Source: Caldatribacterium sp964426875 (GTDB lineage: Bacteria; Atribacterota; Atribacteria; Atribacterales; Caldatribacteriaceae). From it: DNA of 42,616 bases. The DNA lies in NCBI GenBank assembly GCA_964426875.1, contig CAYRSB010000019.1, forward strand, positions 1 to 42,616, read 5' to 3'. Both the position numbers and the translations under genes were made by a program. Under the pieces are notes generated by a model that was not told where the DNA came from, made no database searches, and was given only the letters and a program-made list of their open reading frames with translations. Positions 24,031 to 33,300 of this stretch are shown here, piece after piece; the first letter of the stretch is position 1, and every line of letters starts with the position of its first letter.

Positions 24031-25094
24031 CGATTAGAGAGAAAATAGTTTCCGTCTTTCGAAGGACTAACACTGACGGAATTCCTTTTGGAGCATATGA
24101 TTTTTTGCTTCCGAGGGGATATACAGAGCGACGAATAAGAGAAAAAGGATGTGGTATATTCCACTTTGAAAAACCTTACCTGGCAGAAATGAAAGGAGTC
24201 GAGGTTTTTGTTAAAGAAGGCGTTGAAAATGGACGACCTTTTGTTGTGCGTCGCTTCTTGACGTCTGTGGGAAGTGTGGAAGAACGGGTTTTGGTTGAAT
24301 CTGAGTATGGTAGCCAGCGGACTAAGGAATTTTTGATAAAAATACCAAAGGACTACGAGACAATCCAGTACATCGTGGAGAAAACCGTTTACCATGTTAA
24401 CTACGATCTGCTTCAGCGGGCGGAAAGAGATTTAGGCGAAGATGGGGTTGTCTTGGCTAATGTTGATCGTACGCCTTTTCAAAAGCTGCTTTTGGAATGG
24501 GTAGGACCAGAGCGCTTGTTTGTTGATCTTTTTGAGATCCCGGAAAAGGTGGAGGAATTACTATGCCTGATGATGACGAGAGCAGAAGAAGTTTACCGGA
24601 TTGCAGCCAATTCACCAGCTGACATAGTCCACACGTGGGATAACATTACTGAAGACTTTGTTACTCCTCGCCTTTTCGAGAAATACTGTTTGTCCTTTTA
24701 TCAGAAGGTTGGTACTTTTCTCCACGAGAAAGGAAAAATCTTTGTGGTTCACATGGATGGAAAACTGCAAAATATAAAGGAGCTCATTGCTCAGACTCCT
24801 GTCGATGTTATAGAGTCTTTTTCCTTGCCCGGCACAGGGGGAAATCTATCTATCGAAGAAGCTCAGAAAATATGGCCCGACAAGGCTATTATTGCTAACT
24901 TGCCAGCTTGGCTCTGCTTTCAAACGAGGAAGTTTATTGAGGAATATCTTGAAGAGCTTATACAGCACGTGGATAGAAAGCGCTTTATGCTGTGTGTGAG
25001 TGAAGATCTGCCTCGCGATCGCTGGCAAGAAACGCTGGACATAGTGGCTTGTGTACTTTCGGGTAAAGATGTGGAAGGGGATAGTTTCTTTTAG
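24027..25094 (+). CDS. UroD-fold protein, second of tandem pair
   Basis: A 355-residue protein of the same superfamily but more divergent. It begins IREKIVSVFRRTNTDGIPFGAYD, in place of the typical H-x-E-P-D-R-V-P. Around residues 240-246 it reads VVHMDGKL, keeping His and Asp of the H-x-D-G pattern, and further on FSLPGTGGNLSIEEAQ and CVSEDLPRDRWQETLDIV replace the APxH region. Start ATG 24027 overlaps the previous stop by four bases, so a complex or sequential action of the two proteins is plausible. Ends 27 bases before the decayed GH4 gene. The reaction is unknown. Confidence 0.8.
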   Translation: MTIREKIVSVFRRTNTDGIPFGAYDFLLPRGYTERRIREKGCGIFHFEKPYLAEMKGVEVFVKEGVENGRPFVVRRFLTSVGSVEERVLVESEYGSQRTKEFLIKIPKDYETIQYIVEKTVYHVNYDLLQRAERDLGEDGVVLANVDRTPFQKLLLEWVGPERLFVDLFEIPEKVEELLCLMMTRAEEVYRIAANSPADIVHTWDNITEDFVTPRLFEKYCLSFYQKVGTFLHEKGKIFVVHMDGKLQNIKELIAQTPVDVIESFSLPGTGGNLSIEEAQKIWPDKAIIANLPAWLCFQTRKFIEEYLEELIQHVDRKRFMLCVSEDLPRDRWQETLDIVACVLSGKDVEGDSFF

Positions 25095-25112
25095 CTCTGT
25101 AAGAGAAAGGGA

Positions 25113-26095
25113 GTTTCTGGAGCGCCCAAAATTGTCATTATTGGCGCAGGTAGTGTTGTTTTTGCGCAGAAGCTTATTACTGATATCATCACTTTTCCTG
25201 CTCTCTGAGAAAGTACCTTAACCCTTGTGGACATTGATGAAGAGTGGCTTGAGCTTATAACCAAAGCTTCCTGAGAAGTTGAAAGAGCAAGAGGACCTAT
25301 CCATAGCGATTGAAGCTACGAAAAACAGGAGAGAAGCTCTCAAAGGTACTAAATACACTTATCAACATGATTCAAGTAGGTGGACTTGATGTGTATCGTC
25401 TGGATGTTGAAATCCCTCGCAAATACGGAATTGATCAAACAGTGGGGGATGGGCTTGGACCTGGAGGTGTCTTTCGAGCTTTACGCACAATTCCCGTACT
25501 TCTCGAAATCTGCCGTGATATAGAAGAACTCTGTCCCGATGCTTTGCTCATTAACTACACGAATCCTATGGCCATGTTCTGCTGGACAATAAGTAAAGCC
25601 ACTCGTGTGCAGAATGTAGACCTTTGCCAAAGTATTCAGGGAACGGCTTGGACTCTTGCAGAGTATATCGGTGTGTTTGAGGACACGCTACAGTATAAGG
25701 ATGAAGAGCACAGGTTCTTCTATAAGCCTGTGCCTGCAGATATTGATTACTGGGTTGCGGGGATCAACCATCAGGCCTGGTTTCTGGAACTCCACCTGAA
25801 CGGGAAATACGTGTATCCGCTCTTGCGAGAGAGGGTAGAGAATCCAGAACTATGGAAAATAGACACGACAAGGATGGAAATGTTCACAAACACCTCGGGT
25901 ATTATGTGACCGAATCGAGTGGTCATAATTCTGAGTATATTCTGAGTATGATCCGTGGTTTCGAAAAAGGTCGGATCCCGTGTGGCGATTTACCCCTGGT
26001 GGGAGATGGAATGGGGAAACAGGGTTCGTTTTGAAGCTCTATGGCGTGGATCAGGAAAAGTACGGGGAAGAGCTTGAGTGTATTGCAAATGGGCC
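25113..26095 (+). pseudogene. Family 4 glycoside hydrolase (MelA-like), decayed
   Basis: Remnant of an NAD- and Mn-dependent alpha-glycosidase. The Rossmann start (KIVIIGAGSVVF) is present but lacks a clear start codon. In-frame TGA codons occur at about 25206 and 25271, followed by frame changes near 25275 and 25345. The long middle part is open (25355-25909) with GLGPGGVFRALRT, NYTNPMAMFCW, LCQSIQGT (where functional paralogues have LCHS) and GINHQAWF. Frame changes near 25885 and 25985 follow (KHLGYYVTESSGHNSEY, then FVLKLYGVDQEKYGEEL). Homology to the intact gene at 36836 ends near 26095, where transposase sequence begins. The ruined metal-ligand region and several lesions mark it as a true pseudogene. 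Confidence 0.85.
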
Positions 26096-26535
26096 TTGGC
26101 CTCTTTGCCTACCTAGGCTACAGCGAACTTGGCCCGGAGGTTCCTGGAGGAATTCCTCAAGGAGAACTCCTTTCCTGGGAGAGCCTTCAGGTTGATGGAG
26201 GGAGTGAATTCTCTGGAGAGTTTGCAGGTTCTTCAGGGAGTAAGGCCTGAGACTCTTTGTCCTCCCTTCCAGGTCTCCTAAATCTGTGGGGTAGTGGAAA
26301 GACTCAACCGGACCTTCCGGGAGAAATTCTGGGAGTATCATGAGGAGGACATTGACCTTGAGATCATGAGGTTCCACCTCTAAAGATGGACAGAGGAGGT
26401 ATGCAATAGGGGAAGATCACACTGGGGTCTGGGGTACAGGAGTCCCTGGGAGTACCTGAGAAGTGCTGGACCTTGTGAGTGTCCCGCATGATGTGAACCT
26501 ATACAGGGAGTGTTACCCCTAGAGTTAAGTCATAC
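26095..26535 (+). pseudogene. Decayed integrase-type transposase, C-terminal part
   Basis: Plus-strand fragments in several frames give the end of an rve/integrase-core transposase: LQVDGGSEF (second catalytic Asp region), LRLFVLPSRSP, then VVERLNRTFREKFWEYHEED (third catalytic residue Glu) and HWGLGYRSPWEYL. Stops and frame changes break it throughout. It appears to have truncated the GH4 gene, and resembles IS481/IS3-like elements. Confidence 0.7.
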
Positions 26536-26546
26536 TTTATCCCTCG

Positions 26547-27815
26547 TTGAAATGTCACATTCCCCTTCTTCCACGATCTCCTCCATGGATGGTCCTAAGG
26601 TGGAACATGCCTCCTCTTTGGTTTTCCCCCTGGACCTTTGTCCTCATGCTCAACGTCTCCTCTCGCAACTTTCTGTACACCTCTTTCTCCAAAACTCCAT
26701 AGGGGATCGGTTTTCCCTGGAGAAGAGATGGACCTTACCATCCAGGGTCTTGCAGACCTCTATCTACCTCCCACCATAGCTTTCGACTCCATAGGCAGGG
26801 AAAAGCTGGTAGATCGTCCCCTGGTAACTTATGGTATTGTCTTTTTTGACTTTCCGTGTATGCTTGATGGAGAAAACAGCTCAAGGTCTGTGCCCTTGGG
26901 AAGCTCCTGGTAGGCGCTCACTACCGGGAGGGTATAGTGGCGGTTGTACCAGGGAAGGAATTCTTCCTCAAGGGATCAATTCGCTGGTTTGGAGTCGGTT
27001 ATTCCCCTGAGCCGTGTCTCCTTAATGAGCCTGTCCTGGAAGAACTGCTCAATTCTCCCCTTGGCTTGAGGGGTGTTTGCAGTAACATGGGCAATACGAA
27101 GCTCTTGGAGGGCCATCTCAATCGGTGTTCTTCCTTCTCTACATCCACCTCACGGTGAAGACCACCGCGACAGGTGGTGATAAAGTGCGAGGCTCTGTCG
27201 GTGTACAGGGCCATAAAGAGACCTCTTTACCCGATGTAGGCCTTGAGCACTTCCCTGTTGGCCCTTTTTGATTCCTCAGGATAGAACGCAGTAGAGACGT
27301 ATCTGTCAGCATCATCGATCATGGCAATAAGCTACCACTCTTTCTCTTCTTGAAGAATCTATCTGTACCAGAAGCCCTGCCTTGGGTATCCTCCTGCGTC
27401 TCCAGTATAACTTTCTCTTGGCCTTGGGAGTATGGAGTCCATTCCTCATGAGAACCCTCCTTAGGGTCTCATGGCTTAGCATAATGCCATGGCTTTCCAG
27501 GGGCTTCTCCTGGAAATGGAGGATGTTGGAGTCAAAGTAAAGATGTGTCCGTAACCTCATGATCTCTTCCTCCAATTCCTGGGATATCCGGATGTAGGGA
27601 GGGTGAGGGAAAGATTTCCTGAGCAACCCTTCCAGTGCCTGAGCTACAAACCGTTTCTTGAGCCGAAGACACTCTGGAGCACAGCGTATCCCTTCATCTT
27701 GACCTCCATAATAGGGTATCTCTCCATCTCCTCTCTTCCTCAAAGGACAAAGATTCCTTAGGGGAGTCTACTCAATATGTGACATCTCAAAGTAGTATTA
27801 AGCGTGACATTTCAA
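26547..27815 (-). mobile_element. Decayed insertion sequence (ISNCY/IS481-like)
   Basis: Bounded by inverted ends TTGAAATGTCAC (26547-26558) and its reverse complement ending at 27815; the right end contains a second, similar motif TTGAGATGTCACA further in (near 27780). Length is 1269 bp. It encodes one transposase on the minus strand. No clear target-site duplication is visible. It sits between the decayed GH4 gene and the second LacI repeat, 25 bases from the latter. Confidence 0.7.
26640..27705 (-). pseudogene. Transposase of the insertion sequence, frameshifted
   Basis: The minus strand begins with PIMEVKMKGYAVLQSV near 27705. The frame then shifts into a stretch with ETLRRVLMRNGLHTPKAKR and the first catalytic Asp in VQIDSS (near 27365). 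After a shift near 27330 it reads AMIDDADRYVSTAFYPEES, then YTDRASHF (second Asp, near 27200), and after another shift TPQAKGRIEQFFQDRLIKE (catalytic Glu, near 27060). A C-terminal KVKKDNTISYQGTIYQL tail is typical of ISNCY-like transposases. Internal TAA/TGA codons and at least three frame changes make it inactive. Confidence 0.75.
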
Positions 27816-27840
27816 AATTGTAACCACAGAACCTATACAA

Positions 27841-28400
27841 GGGTCTTGACAAAAATTTCTGAGAACGTTATCATACTTTAGAAGGGAGATTTTATGGAGA
27901 AGAGAACCGTAACCATTAAAGACGTTGCCAAGGAAGCGAGAGTTTCCGTAGCCACAGCGAGTAGGGCCTTAGGGAACTATGGGTATGTGAGCAACGAGGC
28001 ACGCCGAAAAGTTCTCGAGGCAGCGAGAAAGCTCAACTATAACCATAATCTTGTTGCTAAAAGTCTTCGTACCCGCCGTACCCTCACCATAGGGTACCTT
28101 TTGCCGGACATCACAAACCCTTTCTATGCCGGCATTGCCCGAGGGATTCAAGATGTTGCCTTTGAACAGGGGTACAGTGTGGTTATCTGTAATAATGATA
28201 ACGATACCACAAAAACGGAGCGCTTCTTGAAAATGTTTATCCGCAACCGGGTGGACGGGATTATTTACTCCACGCCCTTTAACCAGGCACTCGAGGAAAT
28301 GGTGGGGATGGCCATAAAAAGCGGGATTCCTGTGGTGAATTGCTATGGTTCCACCCGAGTACCAGCCTTAGATGTGGTGACTGGTGATGCCGAGGGAGGT
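27841..28400 (+). repeat. 560-bp direct repeat, copy B
   Basis: Matches 18589-19148 with no difference seen. It starts 25 bases after the insertion-sequence end and ends inside the intact lacI-type gene. The repeats flank the complete module 2 cassette. Confidence 0.9.
27846..27874 (+). promoter_or_regulatory. Promoter with LacI-type operator (module 3)
   Basis: Same as copy A: TTGACA (27846-27851), 17 bp, TATCAT (27869-27874), with operator TGAGAACGTTATCA at 27860-27873. Being identical to module 2, both operators should be bound by the same DNA-binding domain. Confidence 0.75.
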
Positions 28401-28967
28401 TGCTATAAGGCTACCAAGTATCTCCTTGATCTCGGACATACCAAAATCGCTTTTCTGAGGGTGCGGGGGAGTGGAATCAGCAAAAGACGATTTGCAGGGT
28501 GTAAGAGGGCTTTTGAGGAAATGGGCCTGGTGATAGATCCTGAACTCGTTTTGGAGGCTAATGATTACTCTCAGAAGAATGGATATCTCGCTGCTAAGAT
28601 GTTTTTTGGTAGGAAGATTGGGGCGAGTGCCCTCTTTGCCTTTAGTGAGCAGTTGGGAATTGGAGCCCTGAAGGCAGCCCGAGAAGAAGGTGTGGAAGTA
28701 CCGGGGGCTCTCTCGCTTGTGGCTGTTGACGACATCATTGCTGAAATGCTACATCCCCCTCTCACAAGCCTCTCTATTCCCACTTACGAGGCCGGTAGAA
28801 TGGCCGCGTTGTTGCTTTTCGAGAGGATTGACGGACAAGCCGTTTTGTCTTCTCGCCAGGTGGTACTGGAGGAGAGACTTGTAGTGCGAGAATCCGTTGG
28901 CAAGCTGGGAATAGTAAACGATGGGGAAGAGATGCTTGGTGAGAGTTTTAGAGCCTATAGGAAGTGA
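27894..28967 (+). CDS. LacI-family transcriptional regulator (module 3)
   Basis: A 357-residue intact repressor. Residues 5-27 hold the helix-turn-helix (VTIKDVAKEARVSVATASRA), followed by the hinge helix and a sugar-sensor domain with DVVTGDAEGGCYKATKYLL and a C-terminal SLSIPTYEAGRMAALLLFERI. The first ~169 residues are identical to the damaged regulator at 18642; the remainder is a diverged paralogue, so the two would bind the same DNA but sense different or related ligands. It precedes the peptide/oligosaccharide importer by about 100 bases and probably regulates it. Confidence 0.93.
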   Translation: MEKRTVTIKDVAKEARVSVATASRALGNYGYVSNEARRKVLEAARKLNYNHNLVAKSLRTRRTLTIGYLLPDITNPFYAGIARGIQDVAFEQGYSVVICNNDNDTTKTERFLKMFIRNRVDGIIYSTPFNQALEEMVGMAIKSGIPVVNCYGSTRVPALDVVTGDAEGGCYKATKYLLDLGHTKIAFLRVRGSGISKRRFAGCKRAFEEMGLVIDPELVLEANDYSQKNGYLAAKMFFGRKIGASALFAFSEQLGIGALKAAREEGVEVPGALSLVAVDDIIAEMLHPPLTSLSIPTYEAGRMAALLLFERIDGQAVLSSRQVVLEERLVVRESVGKLGIVNDGEEMLGESFRAYRK

Positions 28968-29069
28968 GGGAGGTGGTGGAAAAGGGACAATATTTTGGCT
29001 TGGGCAGTGGAAGGTAGGAGTTGTGGAAGGGAGTTCTTTTTCTGAGAAGAACGGAAAGGAGGGTAAAGA

Positions 29070-31082
29070 ATGAAAAGGCATGGTGTGATAGGAATAGTTG
29101 TTGTTGTGGCAGTGCTTCTTGTGATTGCTGCTTTCTCTGTCGCCCAGGAGGTACCAAAGTTTGAGGTCTGGGAAATAATCCAGTACAAAGAACTGCCAAG
29201 CTACAGCGAGGCCCCTGAATTGGCTGAAGCAGTGAAAAGAGGAGAGCTTCCCCCAGTGGAAGAACGGCTCCCCAAGAAGCCCGCTGTTATTATGAGTAGC
29301 GGCATGACTGACGGCCCAGGAGTCTATGGAGATGTTTGGAGGACGGTATCTGCCGTCCCGACGGCCGGGTGGAACTGGGCTGCAGGAGTAGTGGGCGGTT
29401 GGTTTGGGATTGAGGAGAGTATGCAGGAAGGCCTTGTCCACACTGGGATGGCATGGAGACTGAAGTCGGGCGAGCCCGGTCCGAATCTTGCAACCCACTG
29501 GGAATGGTCCGAAGACGGCAAAACGCTCACGATGTACCTCATTGAAGGCGCGAAGTGGTCTGATGGCCATCCATTCACTGCTGATGACGTTCTCTTTACG
29601 TACTACGACTGCATCTTGGATCCCAACGTCCCAAGCTGGCAAGGTGCAGGTACGTGGACGGTAGGTGGAGAGGTTGCAAAGCTTGAAAAGGTCGACGATT
29701 ATACTATAAGGTGGCACTTTGCCAAGGCTTTCCCAGTGTACTTGCTTTGGTACATGGGTTATCTCAACTTTTCGGTGGCACCTGCCCATGTGCTGAAACC
29801 GTATCATCCTAAGTACAACCCGGATGCAACCTATGAAAGTTTTATCAACGCTTTGCCCCCAGATAAGCTTCCTCCAGTAGTCTTGGGTGCGTGGGTTCCT
29901 GTGTACTTCAAAGAGGATGAAGCCCTGATTATGAAGCGGAATCCCTACTACTGGAAGGTCGACGAAACTGGAAAGCAGCTCCCGTATATTGGCGAGTTCT
30001 ACTTCAAGAAGGCCAGAGCAGGCTTACAGAGAGACTTAGACTTGATCGCCGGCACCTGTGATCAGACGCACCTTGAGACTCCTGGGTTCTTTACTTTCGT
30101 CAACGAGCAAGCGAGGCTGCCTGGCGCAACCTTTAAGGTTATTCCTGGCGCCTGGACACTGACGTTTGCTTTAGAGACGAACCTGTCTCTCTATCAGGGA
30201 GTAAAAGACGAGAAAGACCTGGAGCTGAGAAAGCTCTTTAGAAATCTTGACTTTAGGAAAGCACTTTCCCACGCCATCGACAGAGAAGCAATAGCGAAGA
30301 TGCTTGTCCCGGGCCCAATGTTGAGGCCCTTGCCGAGTGGTTTCCCTTCCGGAGCAGACTACTATGATCCTGAAGCGGTAGTATCGTATCCTTACGATCC
30401 TGAGAAGTCCAAAGAGCTTCTTGCAGGGCTTGGATTTAAGGATACCGATGGAGATGGCATCCTCAACTGGACTTCCGGTCCACTACAGGGAGAAAACCTT
30501 ATTGTAGCGGTAAAGGTGCACGAAGATCAAACTGCCTGCATCGACATTGTTGAGGCTCTCGTCCCGATGTTAGAAAAGGTGGGAATCCGGTTGGCACCGA
30601 AGATCGTCAAGGCAACCGTGGGACAGGCGCTGGATATAGCGGGTGAGTTTGAGCTCAATATGACGAGGCAAGATTTTCTGTCTTCTCCGTATACCGTCCT
30701 TGCCAGCCTCGCTCCGGTTACCCCCTCGACTCCTAACTGGCACAGGGCGGGTCCCGGTGACAAGAGAGACCTTCTGCCTTTTGAAGGAAGGATGATGGAG
30801 ATAGTAGAGGCTTTGAAATATGAGAGGACCCGTGAGGGCAGACAAAAACTCTTCAGCGAGCTCCAGAGACTGTGGACCGAAAACCTCTATACTGTAGGCA
30901 TCATAGAAGGAATCTACAACACAGCGATCACGAAGCGCTTCAGAAACATCCCCATAGGGGTACCGGCGAGACTACATCAGTGGTTCCATTTGAACGTGAT
31001 GCAGGAGCAAGTATGGGTACCAAAGGAGGAACAACTCAAAGAATTTCTGCCTGGAGTCATTGTCAAGTACGAAAAGAAGTAA
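29070..31082 (+). CDS. Oligopeptide/oligosaccharide-type ABC binding protein (family 5)
   Basis: A 670-residue exported binding protein of the DppA/OppA family (SBP_bac_5). The signal peptide covers residues 1-26 (VIGIVVVVAVLLVIAAFSVA). Family marks are SEDGKTLTMYLIEGAKWSDG near residue 147 (the usual W-x-F-x-LR-x-G-x-x-W-x-D-G), FTADDVLFTYYD, and the FRKALSHAIDREAIAKMLVPG segment near 400. The long form resembles binding proteins that take up beta-glucans, mannosides or galactosides in thermophiles rather than peptides. Since two GH4 glycosidases follow in the same operon direction, an oligosaccharide ligand is likely. ATG 29070 has AAAGGAGGG upstream. Confidence 0.92.
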   Translation: MKRHGVIGIVVVVAVLLVIAAFSVAQEVPKFEVWEIIQYKELPSYSEAPELAEAVKRGELPPVEERLPKKPAVIMSSGMTDGPGVYGDVWRTVSAVPTAGWNWAAGVVGGWFGIEESMQEGLVHTGMAWRLKSGEPGPNLATHWEWSEDGKTLTMYLIEGAKWSDGHPFTADDVLFTYYDCILDPNVPSWQGAGTWTVGGEVAKLEKVDDYTIRWHFAKAFPVYLLWYMGYLNFSVAPAHVLKPYHPKYNPDATYESFINALPPDKLPPVVLGAWVPVYFKEDEALIMKRNPYYWKVDETGKQLPYIGEFYFKKARAGLQRDLDLIAGTCDQTHLETPGFFTFVNEQARLPGATFKVIPGAWTLTFALETNLSLYQGVKDEKDLELRKLFRNLDFRKALSHAIDREAIAKMLVPGPMLRPLPSGFPSGADYYDPEAVVSYPYDPEKSKELLAGLGFKDTDGDGILNWTSGPLQGENLIVAVKVHEDQTACIDIVEALVPMLEKVGIRLAPKIVKATVGQALDIAGEFELNMTRQDFLSSPYTVLASLAPVTPSTPNWHRAGPGDKRDLLPFEGRMMEIVEALKYERTREGRQKLFSELQRLWTENLYTVGIIEGIYNTAITKRFRNIPIGVPARLHQWFHLNVMQEQVWVPKEEQLKEFLPGVIVKYEKK

Positions 31083-31111
31083 AAGACAAGTGCCAGCCAC
31101 CGCTGTGGGAG

Positions 31112-31144
31112 AAAGAGGGAAGGGGTAGCACCCCTTCCCTCTTT
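31112..31144. terminator. Hairpin between binding-protein and permease genes
   Basis: Exact inverted repeat of 15 bases (AAAGAGGGAAGGGGT and complement) around loop AGC, only about 20 bases before the permease GTG. T-tract is weak (CTTTG), so it may attenuate or stabilise mRNA rather than end it. Confidence 0.6.
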
Positions 31145-31164
31145 GATGGATAGGGGGAACGTTT

Positions 31165-32160
31165 GTGAAACAGTATATCCTTCGAAGAGTTTTGATGAGT
31201 GTACCAGTACTTTGGGCGATCAGTGTCATCGTCTTTGTAGTGATCCAGCTTCCTCCTGGAGATTACATGTCGGCGTTACAGGCCCAAATGCAGTCCCTGG
31301 GTGGGTTGACGGAGGAAGAAGCAGCGAAGGTTGCCGAACAGCTAAGACGCGTCTATGGTCTTGACAAACCGCTTTATGTTCAATACTTCGTCTGGGTGAA
31401 GAACATAGTAACCAAGGGTGATTTTGGTTTCTCGTTCCAGTACCGAAAGCCAGTCGCAGAAGTGATATGGGAGAGATTAGGTTGGACCCTTCTTATAGCT
31501 TCTCTGTGCCACCTTGTGTCGAGTCTTGTAGGGATACTCATAGGCATTTACTCAGCGACTCATCAGTACGGTATCGGTGATAATGTGGCTACCTTTTTTG
31601 CTTTTGTGGGCCTTTCCATCCCGAGTTTCTTTCTGGCGCTTATTGCGATGTACATACTGGCAGTGAAGGTTGGGGTAGAGCCGGGGGGGTTATTTTCCCA
31701 GCAATACATGTTTGCTCCTTGGAGTTGGGGTAAGGTCCTGGATTTGCTTCGTCATATCTGGATTCCGGTGGTGATCGTAGGCTTTGCCGGTACGGCCAGA
31801 AACATGCGGGTGATGCGTGCAAACCTTCTTGACATCCTCAATCTCCCCTACGTTCTTACTGCACGTTCCAAGGGGCTGAAGGAGAGGGAAGTCATATATA
31901 AACATGCGGTGGTGAATGCGCTGCACCCGATTATTATGTACCAAGGCATGGTTCTTCCCTTTATGATCCAGGGGGAGATCGTAGCCAGCACGGTCTTAAA
32001 CATACCTACAGCCGGACCAATGTTTTACAACGCCCTTGTTGCCCAGGACATGTACTTGGCTGGTTCTTTTCTCCTTTTGGTGGCAGTAGTTCTCGTGATT
32101 GGCAACCTATTGGCAGATGTCATATTAGCCTGGATAGACCCAAGGATACGATATGAGTAG
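31165..32160 (+). CDS. Dpp/Opp-type ABC transporter permease (DppB-like)
   Basis: A 331-residue inner-membrane permease. The N-terminus (KQYILRRVLMSVPVLWAISVIVFVVIQLPPGD) is the DppB signature: basic start, first helix and PGD. A periplasmic loop (about 40-80) contains the usual YGLDKPLYVQY-FVWVKNIV-GDFGFSFQ series. The C-terminal EAA-type segment reads YVLTARSKGLKEREVIYKHAVVNAL, and the end is VILAWIDPRIRYE. GTG 31165 follows TAGGGGGAAC. The stop overlaps the following permease start by eight bases, so the pair is co-translated. Confidence 0.95.
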   Translation: MKQYILRRVLMSVPVLWAISVIVFVVIQLPPGDYMSALQAQMQSLGGLTEEEAAKVAEQLRRVYGLDKPLYVQYFVWVKNIVTKGDFGFSFQYRKPVAEVIWERLGWTLLIASLCHLVSSLVGILIGIYSATHQYGIGDNVATFFAFVGLSIPSFFLALIAMYILAVKVGVEPGGLFSQQYMFAPWSWGKVLDLLRHIWIPVVIVGFAGTARNMRVMRANLLDILNLPYVLTARSKGLKEREVIYKHAVVNALHPIIMYQGMVLPFMIQGEIVASTVLNIPTAGPMFYNALVAQDMYLAGSFLLLVAVVLVIGNLLADVILAWIDPRIRYE

Positions 32161-33286
32161 GAAAGGCAAGGAGACACAAGTAGCGGTAAACGTTGTGGAA
32201 GTAGAGCGGGGAAAAAGTTACCTTCAGCTAGTTTGGAGAAAGTTTAAAAAGAGCAGGATGGGATTATTGGGAGGAACAATTATCCTCGTTTTGGCCATTT
32301 TATCTCTCTTTGCCCCCTTCTTTTCTCCTCATGATTATCTGGAATACAACCCCGATAGGACTTATCAACCTCCTCAGAGGATTCGTTTCATTGACGCTCA
32401 GGGCAAGGTCCACTGGAGGCCTTTTGTATACAGCCTCAGATTGGATGTAGACCCAGTAACGTACAGTAGAATTTATGTGGAGGATACAAGCAAGATCCTC
32501 TATATAAGGTTTTTCGTCAGGGGATGGGAATATAAGCTCTTTGGTTTACGCCTTAATCTCCATTTCTTTGGGGTAGATGAGGGCTCGGTGCATCTTCTGG
32601 GGACGGACCGATACGGGAGGGATTTGCTGGGAAGGATTCTCCTGGGAGGAAGGATCTCCCTTGCTGTGGCTCTTTTCGGGGCAACGGTAACCGTTCTCCT
32701 CGGTTCGATGCTGGGGACAACGTCCGGCTACTACGGTGGCATGGTAGACATGCTTGTGCAGCGGACCATAGAGGTCCTCCAATCGTTTCCCCAGCTACCT
32801 CTTTGGATGGCCTTAAGTGCCGCAGTTCCCAGAACATGGACCTCTCTTCAAGTCTTCATAAGTATGGTATTCATATTTTCTCTCTTGAATTGGCCTACTT
32901 TGGCCCGGGAAATAAGGGGAAAGATTTTGTCCCTTCGGGAACAAGACTTTATCGTGGCCATAAAAGAGATGGGTGGATCGAGTTTGAGGATTATCTTCCG
33001 GCACCTTTTGCCTAATTGTCTCAGCCACGTGATCGTAGTGCTCACTATAAGTATTCCTGAACTCATCCTGATGGAAAGCGTATTGAGTTTTTTAGGTTTG
33101 GGCATTCAGCCACCGATGGTGAGCTGGGGTGTCCTTATGCAGGGGGCTCAAAGGATCGAGATTATCGGTCTGTATCCATGGGTTATGACGCCCTGTATTT
33201 TTATAGTCCTTGCAGTTCTTGGTTTTAATTTTTTGGGAGATGGATTGCGGGATGCGGCTGACCCGTATTCGGTCAAAAGATCGTAG
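32153..33286 (+). CDS. Dpp/Opp-type ABC transporter permease (DppC-like), long loop
   Basis: A 377-residue inner-membrane permease: a soluble N-terminal part, first helix (about 38-58, GGTIILVLAILSLFAPFF), then an extended periplasmic loop of about 90 residues (up to GSVHLLGTDRYGRDLLGR), a TM domain, and the EAA-type segment DFIVAIKEMGGSSLRIIFRHLLPN. It ends FNFLGDGLRDAADP, a typical DppC end. The loop is longer than in peptide transporters and is also seen in carbohydrate-type Opp systems, agreeing with a sugar substrate. ATG 32153 overlaps the preceding stop. Confidence 0.94.
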   Translation: MSRKGKETQVAVNVVEVERGKSYLQLVWRKFKKSRMGLLGGTIILVLAILSLFAPFFSPHDYLEYNPDRTYQPPQRIRFIDAQGKVHWRPFVYSLRLDVDPVTYSRIYVEDTSKILYIRFFVRGWEYKLFGLRLNLHFFGVDEGSVHLLGTDRYGRDLLGRILLGGRISLAVALFGATVTVLLGSMLGTTSGYYGGMVDMLVQRTIEVLQSFPQLPLWMALSAAVPRTWTSLQVFISMVFIFSLLNWPTLAREIRGKILSLREQDFIVAIKEMGGSSLRIIFRHLLPNCLSHVIVVLTISIPELILMESVLSFLGLGIQPPMVSWGVLMQGAQRIEIIGLYPWVMTPCIFIVLAVLGFNFLGDGLRDAADPYSVKRS

Positions 33287-33300
33287 GTCTGGAGGAAGGT

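Noticed and set aside
26510..27158. Plus-strand frames between 26510 and 27158
   Set aside because: They are antisense to the decayed transposase, whose catalytic motifs explain the coding signal.
27312..27743. Independent 143-residue protein on the minus strand
   Set aside because: It is one frame segment of the frameshifted transposase.
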